Part shown: in pieces, positions 57,161-64,000 of the stretch
Position numbering within the stretch: the first letter of the stretch is position 1
Layout: every line of letters begins with the position of its first letter
DNA from: Lentzea sp. NEAU-D7
GTDB taxonomy: Bacteria; Actinomycetota; Actinomycetes; Mycobacteriales; Pseudonocardiaceae
Direction of reading: 5' to 3'
NCBI RefSeq assembly: GCF_026242055.1
Contig: NZ_JAPJDL010000014.1
Span: 62,001-126,000 of the forward strand
Length of the DNA stretch: 64,000 nt
The notes under the pieces: model-generated
Database searches by the model: none
The model's input: the letters and a program-made list of their open reading frames with translations, nothing else
What the model was told of the DNA's origin: nothing
Translations under genes and position numbers: made by a program

Positions 57161-57766
57161 GTGGGCGACTGGCTGACGGACACGCGCGACTCCTACGACG
57201 CGGTGGCGGTCAGCTACGCGGAACGCACACGCGGCCTGCTCGACGGCCTGCCGCACCTGCGGGCGGCGCTGCGGTTGTTCGCCGAGGAGGTGCGCGGGCC
57301 CGTCGCGGACGTCGGCTGCGGGCCCGGCGACATCACCGCGCTGCTCAACGGACTGGGCGTGGACGCGTTCGGGATCGACCTCTCCCCCGCGATGATCGCG
57401 CTGGCGCGGGAGAACCACCCCGGGCTGCGGTTCGAGGTGGGCTCGATGACCGAGCCGCTCGGCCACGGGGTCGGCGGGATCCTCTGCTGGTGGTCGCTGA
57501 TCCACGTGCCGGACGATCTTGTGCCCGTGGTCTTCGGACACTTCCGGGAGGCGCTGGCGCCGGACGGGTTGCTGCAGCTGGGTTTCCACGTCGGCGACCG
57601 CACGAACCTCAAGACGCGCGGCTACGGCGGGCATCCGATGAGGGTGAACGTGCACCTGCGGCCGCCCGACCGGGTGGCGGGGTGGCTGCGCGACGCGGGC
57701 TTCACCGTGGAGGCGCGGTGGCTGCTGGGCGAGGACGGCGCGGTGCTGTTCGCCCGGCGCGGGTGA
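57161..57766 (+). CDS. Class I SAM-dependent methyltransferase
   Basis: A 201-residue methyltransferase: SAM motif VADVGCGPGDITALLNGLG near residue 50, FGIDLSPAMIALAREN, and later LCWWSLIHVPDD and FREALAPDGLLQLGFHVGD. It belongs to the broad Methyltransf_25 group. Substrate not evident. GTG 57161 comes 11 bp after the previous gene. It belongs to the same transcript as the DUF3224 and DinB-like genes. Confidence 0.92.
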   Translation: MGDWLTDTRDSYDAVAVSYAERTRGLLDGLPHLRAALRLFAEEVRGPVADVGCGPGDITALLNGLGVDAFGIDLSPAMIALARENHPGLRFEVGSMTEPLGHGVGGILCWWSLIHVPDDLVPVVFGHFREALAPDGLLQLGFHVGDRTNLKTRGYGGHPMRVNVHLRPPDRVAGWLRDAGFTVEARWLLGEDGAVLFARRG

Positions 57767-57778
57767 GACCATCTGGCC

Positions 57779-57961
57779 GTGTCAGAGGAACAGACCTGCC
57801 AGCGCTGCGGTGAGACGGTCGAGCTGGAGACCGAGGACTTCGAGTTGTTCGAGCGGATGCACCCCGACTGCTTCCACTTCGCGTTCGAGCACGACCTGGC
57901 CAGGCCCGGCCTCAGCGCCGACGAGAACTGCGGCGACGACGCCTGCCCCGCCGGGGCATGA
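57779..57961 (+). CDS. Small cysteine-containing hypothetical protein
   Basis: A 60-residue acidic protein: TCQRCGETVELETEDFELFERMHPDCFHFAFEHDL, then NCGDDACPAG. The CxxC plus HxxCxH arrangement suggests a zinc site. No known family. GTG 57779 is 12 bp after the methyltransferase. A terminator follows directly. Confidence 0.6.
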   Translation: MSEEQTCQRCGETVELETEDFELFERMHPDCFHFAFEHDLARPGLSADENCGDDACPAGA

Positions 57962-57965
57962 GAAA

Positions 57966-57991
57966 AGGGGCGCACCCCCGAGTGCGCCCCT
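57966..57991 (+). terminator. Terminator between small gene and gcvP
   Basis: Arms AGGGGCGCAC (57966-57975) and GTGCGCCCCT (57982-57991), 6-base loop, perfect pairing, preceded by AAA. Between convergent genes. Confidence 0.9.
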
Positions 57992-58006
57992 CTCCCACGT
58001 CCCAGA

Positions 58007-60898
58007 TCAGCTGCTGTACGCCTCGAGCGGCGGGCAGGAGCACACCAGGTTGCGGTCGCCCTTCGCGCCGTCGATGCGGCGGACCGGCGGCCAGATCTTC
58101 GGAGCACCGGTACCGGCCGGGTACACGGCCTCCTCGCGGGTGTACGGGTGGTTCCACTCGCCGACGGTCACGCAGGCCGCGGTGTGCGGGGCGTTGCGCA
58201 GCGGGTTGTCCTCGACGGGCCACTCGCCGGCGCCGACGCGGTCGATCTCGCGCTTGATGGCGATCATGGCGTCGATGAACCTGTCGATCTCGGCCAGGTC
58301 CTCGGACTCGGTCGGCTCGACCATCAGGGTGCCGGCGACCGGGAACGACATCGTCGGGGCGTGCAGGCCGTAGTCGGCGAGGCGCTTGGCGACGTCGTCC
58401 ACCGTCACGCCGGTGGCCTTGGTGATCGGGCGCAGGTCGAGGATGCACTCGTGGGCCACGAAACCGCCCTCGCCGGTGTAGAGGACCGGGTAGTGCTCGT
58501 CGAGACGACGCGCCACGTAGTTCGCGGCCGCCACGGCGGTCAGGGTGGCGCGGCGCAGGCCGTCGCCGCCCATCATGCGCACGTACGCCCACGAGATCGG
58601 CAGGATCGACGCGGAACCCCACGGGGCGCCCGAGATCGGGCCGACACCGGTGGCCGGTCCCGCGGTCGGCTGCAGCGGGTGGTTCGGCAGGAACGGGGCG
58701 AGGTGGGACTTCACACCGATCGGGCCGACGCCGGGGCCACCGCCGCCGTGCGGGATGCAGAACGTCTTGTGCAGGTTCAGGTGCGAGACGTCCGAGCCGA
58801 ACTTGCCGTAGCGCGCCAGGCCGATCAGCGCGTTGAGGTTCGCGCCGTCGACGTACACCTGGCCGCCCGCGTCGTGGACCAGGCCGCAGACCTCGCGGAC
58901 GGTGTCCTCGTACACGCCGTGCGTCGACGGGTAGGTGATCATGATCGCGGCGAGGTCGCCGGCGTGCTCGGCGACGGTCTGGCGCAGGTGGCCCATGTCG
59001 ATGTTGCCCTTGTCGTCGCACTTCACGACGACGACGCGCATGCCGGCCATGACGGCGGACGCGGCGTTGGTGCCGTGGGCGGACGACGGGATCAGGCAGA
59101 CGTCGCGGTCGGCGTTGCCGTTCGCGCGGTGGTAGGCGCGGATCGCGAGCAGGCCCGCGAACTCACCCTGCGAGCCGGCGTTGGGCTGCAGCGACACCGC
59201 GTCGTAGCCGGTGACCTCGGCGAGCCAGGCCTCCAGGTCGGACACGATCTTCAGCAGGCCCTTCGCGTCCTCGACCGGCGCGAACGGGTGCAACGTCGAG
59301 AACTCCGGCCACGTGATGGACTCCATCTCCGCGGTGGCGTTCAGCTTCATCGTGCAGGAGCCGAGCGGGATCATGCTGCGGTCCAGGGCGACGTCCTTGT
59401 CGGACAGCGCGCGCAGGTAGCGCAGCAGCGCGGTCTCGGAGCGGTGCGCGTGGAAGACCGGGTGGGTCAGGTAGTCCGAGGTGCGGCGCAGGTCGGCCGG
59501 GATGCCGTCGGCGGTGTCGGCGTCGATGGCGTCCACATCGGACCCCGTGACGCCGAAGGCCTCCCACACCGCGACGATGTGCGCGCGCGTCGTCTTCTCG
59601 TCGCAAGCGATTGCCACGACGTCGTCGTCGACCTTGCGGAGGTTGATGCCGGCCTCGCGCGCCTTCTCGACGACCGCGGCGGCCCGGCCCTCGACGCGCA
59701 CCTGGACGGTGTCGAAGAACTCGCCGTGCACGACGTCGAGCCCGGCCTCGCACAGGCCCGTGGCGAGCACGGTGGCCAGGCGGTGCACGCGGGTCGCGAT
59801 CGAACGCAGGCCCTCAGGACCGTGGTAGACGGCGTACATGGACGCGATCACGGCCAGCAGCACCTGCGCGGTGCAGATGTTCGACGTGGCCTTCTCACGG
59901 CGGATGTGCTGCTCGCGCGTCTGCAGGGCCAGGCGGTAGGCCAGCGAGCCGTCGGCGTCGACGGAGACACCGACGAGACGGCCGGGCAGCTGACGCTCCA
60001 GACCGGACCGGACGGCCATGTAGCCGGCGTGCGGGCCGCCGAAGCCGATCGGCACGCCGAAGCGCTGCGTGGTGCCGATGACGACGTCCGCGCCGATCTC
60101 ACCCGGCGCGCGCAGCAGCGTCAGCGACAGCAGGTCGGCGACGACGACGGCCTGGGCGCCGGCGGCGTGGATCTCCTCGATCAGCGCGGCCTGGTCGCGC
60201 ACCACACCGGACGCGCCGGGGTACGACAGCAGCACGCCGAAGAAGTCGCCGCCCAGGCCCAGGCCCTCGATGCCCTGCGACAGGTCCGCGACGACGATCT
60301 CGATGCCCAGCGGCTCGGCACGCGTCTCGATGACGGCCAGCGTCTGCGGCAGCGTGTCGGCGTCGATGACGAACTTGTTCGACTTGGACTTGCCCGCGCG
60401 GCGCACCAGCGTCATCGCCTCGGCGGCGGCGGTCGACTCGTCCAGCATGGACGCGTTCGCGACGGGCAGGCCCGTCAGGTCGCCGACCATGGTCTGGAAG
60501 TTCAGCAGCGCTTCAAGACGGCCCTGTGAGATCTCCGGCTGGTACGGCGTGTACGCGGTGTACCAGGCGGGCGACTCGAGCACGTTGCGCAGGATCACGC
60601 CCGGCGTCACGGTGTCGTAGTAGCCGAGGCCGATCATCTGCGTCATCGGGCGGTTCTGCGAGGCGAGCTCGCGCAGCTCGGCCAGCGCCTCGGTCTCGGT
60701 GGCCGGGGCGGGCAGGTCCAGCACGAGGTCGCGCTCGTGGATGGACGAAGGCACCGCGTGCTGCGCCAGCTCCTCGAGCGAACCGACGCCGATCACGTCG
60801 AGGATGCGCGCGAGTTCGGCGGGACGCGGACCGACGTGGCGGTCGGCGAACGGGGTGCCGTGCTCGAGAGCGGCGAGCGGAATGCGGTCCTGCGTCAT
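58007..60898 (-). CDS. gcvP: Glycine dehydrogenase (decarboxylating), P protein
   Basis: A 963-residue full-length P protein of the glycine cleavage system. It decarboxylates glycine and passes the aminomethyl group to the H protein lipoyl arm. The PLP lysine is Lys711 in LNLHKTFCIPHGGGGPGVG. N-terminal features are RHVGPRPAELARIL and MIGLGYYDTVTPGVILRNVLESPAWYTAYTPYQPEISQGRLE. ATG 60896-60898 with GGAGGCG upstream. No gcvT or gcvH next to it. A tandem glycine riboswitch precedes it. Confidence 0.97.
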   Translation of the reverse strand: MTQDRIPLAALEHGTPFADRHVGPRPAELARILDVIGVGSLEELAQHAVPSSIHERDLVLDLPAPATETEALAELRELASQNRPMTQMIGLGYYDTVTPGVILRNVLESPAWYTAYTPYQPEISQGRLEALLNFQTMVGDLTGLPVANASMLDESTAAAEAMTLVRRAGKSKSNKFVIDADTLPQTLAVIETRAEPLGIEIVVADLSQGIEGLGLGGDFFGVLLSYPGASGVVRDQAALIEEIHAAGAQAVVVADLLSLTLLRAPGEIGADVVIGTTQRFGVPIGFGGPHAGYMAVRSGLERQLPGRLVGVSVDADGSLAYRLALQTREQHIRREKATSNICTAQVLLAVIASMYAVYHGPEGLRSIATRVHRLATVLATGLCEAGLDVVHGEFFDTVQVRVEGRAAAVVEKAREAGINLRKVDDDVVAIACDEKTTRAHIVAVWEAFGVTGSDVDAIDADTADGIPADLRRTSDYLTHPVFHAHRSETALLRYLRALSDKDVALDRSMIPLGSCTMKLNATAEMESITWPEFSTLHPFAPVEDAKGLLKIVSDLEAWLAEVTGYDAVSLQPNAGSQGEFAGLLAIRAYHRANGNADRDVCLIPSSAHGTNAASAVMAGMRVVVVKCDDKGNIDMGHLRQTVAEHAGDLAAIMITYPSTHGVYEDTVREVCGLVHDAGGQVYVDGANLNALIGLARYGKFGSDVSHLNLHKTFCIPHGGGGPGVGPIGVKSHLAPFLPNHPLQPTAGPATGVGPISGAPWGSASILPISWAYVRMMGGDGLRRATLTAVAAANYVARRLDEHYPVLYTGEGGFVAHECILDLRPITKATGVTVDDVAKRLADYGLHAPTMSFPVAGTLMVEPTESEDLAEIDRFIDAMIAIKREIDRVGAGEWPVEDNPLRNAPHTAACVTVGEWNHPYTREEAVYPAGTGAPKIWPPVRRIDGAKGDRNLVCSCPPLEAYSS

Positions 60899-60956
60899 CA
60901 AACGCCTCCGGGGGCTGCGGGCACACGTGTCCTGGTGCCCTCCCCGCTCTGTCCGT

Positions 60957-61138
60957 ACCCCGAGGGGCGCCTGAGAGGTTCACCCACCACAGGATGGGCT
61001 TTCACCGTCGGCGGGATTCCCCTTGCGGGGACTCCACTTTCCAGAGGCGTCTCGCTCTGGCGGTCCTGGATGCCTGAGAGGTTCCCGGGGAGGGACTTGC
61101 TCCTTCGGCGCCGGGCACTAGGCCCGGGCTCTCCCGCC
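60957..61138 (-). promoter_or_regulatory. Tandem glycine riboswitch upstream of gcvP
   Basis: Two aptamers in series on the minus strand. Aptamer 1 (about 61138-61067) has the GGGAGAG opening, CGCCGAAGGAGCAA and AACCTCTCAGGCA. Aptamer 2 (about 61053-60958) has CTCTGGAAAGTGGAG, CGCCGACGGTGAAAGC and AACCTCTCAGGCG. These are the conserved glycine riboswitch sequences. A short linker joins the two. A GGGCAC/GTGCCC hairpin at 60919-60940 between aptamer 2 and the ribosome site may be the expression switch. It should turn gcvP on when glycine is abundant. Confidence 0.95.
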
Positions 61139-61145
61139 TGAGTTC

Positions 61146-61191
61146 AGCGACTACCCGAGAAGAATACCCGCAGGCAGCTCGGGTAGTCGCT
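61146..61191 (-). terminator. Terminator after the Clp N-domain gene
   Basis: Perfect 14-bp arms (AGCGACTACCCGAG at 61146-61159 and its complement at 61178-61191) around an 18-base loop, 11 bp after the stop of the Clp-domain gene and just before the riboswitch. The loop holds TATTCT on the minus strand, a possible -10 for gcvP. Confidence 0.8.
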
Positions 61192-61202
61192 ACGGACGCG
61201 AC

Positions 61203-62174
61203 CTACATCTCAGTGCCGAGACCGGCGAGCGCCCCGGCGACCGGGTCGGCGGGGTCGTCGCGCACCGCCACGAGCAGGTGCCGGGTGCCCACGACGGCGT
61301 CCCCGCGCCGGGCCGCGACGAGCTTCGCCCGTTCCAGCGCCCGTTCCACCGGGCCACCGCCGGCGGGCAGCGCGGCCGGGTCCACGCCCGCCTCGCGCAA
61401 TGCCGCCGCCCCACCGGACTCGAGCTCCGGCTTCAGCCTCCGGCCCGACACCGCGAGCTGGTGGTCGACCGTCAGCACCGCCTCCACGAGATCGCGCGAC
61501 GAGACGTCGCGCCGCGCCGCGACGGCCAGCCTCTCGGCCTCGTTGCGGACCACGGTCAGCACCGGGCCGCCCAGCCCCTGGCCCCGGGCGATCCAGCGCG
61601 TCAGCCAGCGCACGTACCCGCCGCCGGACTCCCCCTCCAGCGCCCCCGCCTTGCGCAGCAACCACACCGCGGGTGCTTCCTCGGGTTCGGCGTAGGTCCG
61701 CGCGGCATCGGCTCGCACGGCGTCGGCCGTCGCCTCGACGTTTACGCCGAGAATCACGAACAGGTCCGCAGCCCTTCCGGACTCCTGCTCCAGCAAGGCG
61801 AGCGAGAGGTGGGTCGTGGTCAGCACGCCGTCCCCGGCCCGGGCGACCGCCGCGCGCAGACACCCGTCCAGCGCGACGCTGACGGGCAGAACCGTCTCGA
61901 CGCGGGCGAGGTCGCAGGCGGCGCTCATCAGCGCCGTGACGGCCGGATCAGGCTCGGGAACGACCCCGCCGTCGTCACCGGCCCAGAGCTCGGTCCCCCT
62001 GGCCATCGCCTGGGCGCGCATCGACTTCACGCCGAGCTTGCGGCCGGGGCCGGTCGTGTCGATCAGCGAGATCAGCAGGTTCTCGGTGCCGGCGAAGCCG
62101 AACTCCAGGCGGACCGCGCGCCGCACGGCCGCGGCCAGGACCTTGACCACCTGTGACGAAGGGGTGTGCGTCAT
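61203..62174 (-). CDS. Clp N-terminal repeat domain protein
   Basis: A 323-residue protein made of Clp amino-terminal repeat-like segments with no AAA+ ATPase. The segments are VKVLAAAVRRAVRLEFGFAGTENLLISLID, ALDGCLRAAVARAGDGVLTTTHLSLALLEQES and VERALERAKLVAARRGDAVVGTRHLLVAVRDDP. Such orphan Clp-N proteins may bind ClpC or present substrates. It lies between gcvP and a MerR gene, with terminators on both sides, so it is transcribed on its own. ATG 62172-62174. Confidence 0.82.
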   Translation of the reverse strand: MTHTPSSQVVKVLAAAVRRAVRLEFGFAGTENLLISLIDTTGPGRKLGVKSMRAQAMARGTELWAGDDGGVVPEPDPAVTALMSAACDLARVETVLPVSVALDGCLRAAVARAGDGVLTTTHLSLALLEQESGRAADLFVILGVNVEATADAVRADAARTYAEPEEAPAVWLLRKAGALEGESGGGYVRWLTRWIARGQGLGGPVLTVVRNEAERLAVAARRDVSSRDLVEAVLTVDHQLAVSGRRLKPELESGGAAALREAGVDPAALPAGGGPVERALERAKLVAARRGDAVVGTRHLLVAVRDDPADPVAGALAGLGTEM

Positions 62175-62213
62175 GCCGGCAACGCTAGGGACGGGCGAGG
62201 CGGCGGCGCTGCT

Positions 62214-62245
62214 GCCGACCGGCCACGCGCGAACGGCCGGTCGGC
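62214..62245 (-). terminator. Terminator after the MerR gene
   Basis: Perfect 11-bp arms (GCCGACCGGCC at 62214-62224 and its complement at 62235-62245), 10-base loop, 18 bp after the MerR stop on the minus strand and 40 bp before the Clp-domain gene start. Confidence 0.85.
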
Positions 62246-62262
62246 CACGTTCGGCGAGCCGG

Positions 62263-62829
62263 TCAGCCGGTCGCGCGCTCGCGACGGCGGCGGGTCAGCT
62301 CGTCCTCGGTCATCGGGGCGATCTCGACGCCGTCCGCACGTTCGGACGGGAACTCGTGGATCGTGCCGGAGATCTCCCGCATCGCTCCGCTGACCGCGAT
62401 GCCGAACACGCCCTGGCCGCCCTGCAGCAGGTCGACGACCTCTTCGGGCGAGGTGCACTCGTAGACGGTGGTGCCGTCGGAGAAGAGCGTGATCTTGGCC
62501 AGGTCCTGCACGCCGCGGCGGCGCAGGTGGTCGACCGCGACCCTGATGTTCTGCAGGGAGACACCGGTGTCGAGCAGTCGCTTCACGACCTTGAGCACCA
62601 GGATGTCCTTGAAGGAGTACAGCCGCTGGCTGCCGGAGCCGTGCGCCATCCTTATCGTCGGCGCGACCAGCCCGGTCCTTGCCCAGTAGTCGAGCTGCCG
62701 GTACGTGATGCCCGCGATCTGACACGCCGCGGGTCCTCGGTAACCGACGAGCTCGTCCGGCAGCGAGGAGTCCGGGAACAGTTCACCCTGCAGCCCGGAT
62801 TCGGCCCTCAAGGGCGCTTCCTCGACCAC
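62263..62829 (-). CDS. MerR family regulator, Rv1830 (ResR)-like
   Basis: A 188-residue MerR-type regulator: VGYRGPAACQIAGITYRQLDYWARTGLV, SGSQRLYSFKDILVLKVVKRLLDTGVSLQNIRVAVDHLRRRGVQDLAKITLFSDGTTVYECTSPEEVVDLLQGGQGVFGIAVSGAMRE. This is nearly the sequence of M. tuberculosis Rv1830, named ResR, linked to growth-regulated antibiotic resilience. No metal-binding Cys. The GTG 62827-62829 follows GGGAGGC. Upstream is a 328-bp region with a 23-bp palindrome. The neighbouring genes match Rv1829 and Rv1828. Confidence 0.93.
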   Translation of the reverse strand: MVEEAPLRAESGLQGELFPDSSLPDELVGYRGPAACQIAGITYRQLDYWARTGLVAPTIRMAHGSGSQRLYSFKDILVLKVVKRLLDTGVSLQNIRVAVDHLRRRGVQDLAKITLFSDGTTVYECTSPEEVVDLLQGGQGVFGIAVSGAMREISGTIHEFPSERADGVEIAPMTEDELTRRRRERATG

Positions 62830-63157
62830 GCCTGCCTCCCCTCGGAACGGCCACGAAACTCATGACCGTCAAGCCGCCGCGTCCACTTCCGCGAAGCGGC
62901 GACGTCCACTCGAGTTCGACGGTAAGACCGGTCCGATGGCAGGTCAACGCGACGCGCGGGGAGTTGCGACCCTCAACCTGAGGTAGAGAGTCATACCGTC
63001 ACCCGAACTAGCACCTTCAGGTGACGTTTAGTGATCGTTTAGCGATCAAAACGACCGTAGGTAGTCCGATCGAGGGACGTCCAAACGAACTGCCCTCACG
63101 CCCTCACGGGACGGAGTGCGACCCCCTGAAACTCAGGCGTCCGCACCCCCGCCGTGT
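62830..63157. other. 328-bp regulatory gap with repeats between MerR and DUF151 genes
   Basis: Besides the 23-bp palindrome at 62969-62991, there is CACCT-TC-AGGTG at 63012-63023 and TGATCG-TTTAG-CGATCA at 63032-63048, inside a tandem 11-base repeat GTTTAG(T/C)GATC at 63027-63048. No open frame or RNA family is recognised. It probably carries the MerR gene promoter and control sites. Confidence 0.6.
62969..62991. promoter_or_regulatory. Probable MerR operator (23-bp interrupted palindrome)
   Basis: On the plus strand ACCCTCAACCT-G-AGGTAGAGAGT; 9 of 11 arm pairs match. The size and long symmetric arms fit a MerR-type operator, 140 bp upstream of the MerR gene start. Confidence 0.7.
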
Positions 63158-63631
63158 CTAGGTGTCCGCGCCGCGGAAGTCCTCGGGGGAGACGGAGTCG
63201 AGGAACTCGCGGAACTTCTCCACCTCGTCCTCCTGCTCGTCCGGGATGATCAGGCCCGCCTCGGCCAGCACGGACTCCTCGGCGTGGATGGGCACACCGA
63301 CGCGCAGCGCCAGCGCCACCGAGTCCGAGGGCCGCGCGGACACCCGCACGTCGCCGTCGAACACGAGCTCCGCGAAGAACGTGCCCTCCTGCAGGTCGGT
63401 GATCCGCACCTGCTCGAGGTTGCGCCCCAGCGCACCGATGACGTCCTTGAGGAGGTCGTGGGTGAGCGGACGGGCAGGACGAACGCCCTGCTGCTCCAGT
63501 GCGATCGCCGTGGCCTCGACGCTGCCGATCCAGATCGGCAGGTAGCGCTCGCCCTCGGTTTCGCGCAGAAGAAGGATCGGCTGGTTCTGGGGCAGCTCCA
63601 CCCGCACGCCGACGACACGCATTTCGCTCAT
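63158..63631 (-). CDS. DUF151 (bifunctional nuclease family) protein, Rv1829-like
   Basis: A 157-residue protein: MRVVGVRVELPQNQPILLLRETEGERYLPIWIGSVEATAIALEQQGVRPARPLTHDLLKDVIGALG, then ITDLQEGTFFAELVFDGDVRVSARPSDSVALALRVGVPIHAEESVL. DUF151 is the bifunctional nuclease family (plant BBD proteins); the bacterial role is unknown. The same order with two MerR genes around it is conserved in mycobacteria. ATG 63629-63631 after GGGAGGCG. Confidence 0.93.
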   Translation of the reverse strand: MSEMRVVGVRVELPQNQPILLLRETEGERYLPIWIGSVEATAIALEQQGVRPARPLTHDLLKDVIGALGRNLEQVRITDLQEGTFFAELVFDGDVRVSARPSDSVALALRVGVPIHAEESVLAEAGLIIPDEQEDEVEKFREFLDSVSPEDFRGADT

Positions 63632-63782
63632 CGGGCCTCGCCTCCCTCTAATCCGTTCGGGGACGACCCGGTTTCACACCCGAGCATCCCCCGGCGTACC
63701 TCTCCGACGCTACCCGCCAAGCGGGCCGAGTGCTCAATTGTTGCGGGCAGATCGTGATCAAGAAGGCACACCCGCCGACCGA

Positions 63783-64000
63783 TCAGGACTGCCGCAAGCC
63801 CGCTCGCACCAACATCGAGTGCAACGAGGTGAAGAGGCCGGCCAATTCCCGGACCGTCTCGGTATCTGAGAACGACTTCAGCACGACCACCTCGTGATCG
63901 GCTGCCGCGCGGACCGCGCGCAGGTGCTCGCGCTCGACGCCGAGTCCGGTCATCGTCCGGATCGTGCGGAGCGCGGTGACGTCGTCAGAGGTGAAGCGGC
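63783..64000 (-). CDS. MerR family regulator, Rv1828 (FtsR)-like (3' part only)
   Basis: The last 71 residues are visible: RFTSDDVTALRTIRTMTGLGVEREHLRAVRAAADHE, then TVRELAGLFTSLHSMLVRAGLRQS. This matches the C-terminal domain of the Rv1828/FtsR family ([34 protein letters not shown] in Mycobacterium). FtsR-type proteins activate cell division gene expression. The upstream part is beyond the window, so the start and DNA-binding domain cannot be seen. Confidence 0.87.
   Translation of the reverse strand, partial: RFTSDDVTALRTIRTMTGLGVEREHLRAVRAAADHEVVVLKSFSDTETVRELAGLFTSLHSMLVRAGLRQS

Noticed and set aside
58148..60529. 793-residue plus-strand open frame across gcvP
   Set aside because: Same effect, antisense to a well-supported gcvP with its riboswitch and PLP motif.
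1..64000. CRISPR array, tRNA, rRNA, prophage, insertion sequence or integrase
   Set aside because: No regularly spaced repeats, no tRNA-like cloverleaf, no transposase or integrase motif was found on reading both strands; the HNH/DUF222 gene alone is not evidence of a prophage.

Overview
This window is a high-GC chromosomal segment with dense genes, many GTG and TTG starts, and frequent 1-4 bp stop/start overlaps (GTGA, ATGA, TTGA). Several marker families point to an actinobacterium of the order Pseudonocardiales, of the Lentzea, Saccharothrix or Actinosynnema kind. These include an XRE regulator paired with a DUF397 protein, a DUF222/HNH endonuclease, an Rv2578c-type radical SAM protein, and gene order shared with Mycobacterium tuberculosis. 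The genus is inferred from gene content and was not measured. No rRNA, tRNA, CRISPR array, prophage or insertion sequence was found.

Region 1-5952 is a minus-strand catabolic operon: TetR regulator, TIGR03084 protein, a split AtuA pair, acyl-CoA dehydrogenase, and the carboxyltransferase and biotin carboxylase of an acyl-CoA carboxylase. It probably serves breakdown of branched or terpenoid acyl-CoAs. A near-perfect 22-bp palindrome lies in front of the TetR gene.

Region 7608-30008 resembles the M. tuberculosis block Rv2578c to Rv2594c. It carries an SplB-like radical SAM gene interrupted by an intein, hisS, a metallo-hydrolase, a cyclophilin, rel, apt, secF, secD, yajC, ruvB, ruvA and ruvC. 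Inserted in it are pnuC-nadR (NAD salvage), YibE/F, an XRE/DUF397 pair, an HNH endonuclease and three small membrane proteins. Two LexA-type SOS boxes are visible, one before the radical SAM gene and one before ruvC.

Region 30146-57961 is an accessory mosaic of small regulator-plus-target modules, most with a visible inverted-repeat operator. They are: a diguanylate cyclase; a MarR/beta-propeller pair; a LacI-controlled sugar module (oxidoreductase, DUF993, isomerase); two CNNM/HCC transporters behind a possible leader peptide; an ArsR/SRPBCC pair; a GntR module (nitrilase-family hydrolase, cupin, MHS transporter, DUF2848) marked by two copies of one 17-bp operator; an HxlR/SDR pair; and a WYL regulator. 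Near 54.2 kb a run of G then C, flanked by a 22-bp direct repeat, looks like an assembly artefact.

Region 58007-64000 resembles M. tuberculosis Rv1832 to Rv1828. It holds gcvP behind a tandem glycine riboswitch, a Clp N-domain protein, a MerR regulator like Rv1830 (ResR), a DUF151 protein like Rv1829, and the end of a MerR protein like Rv1828 (FtsR).
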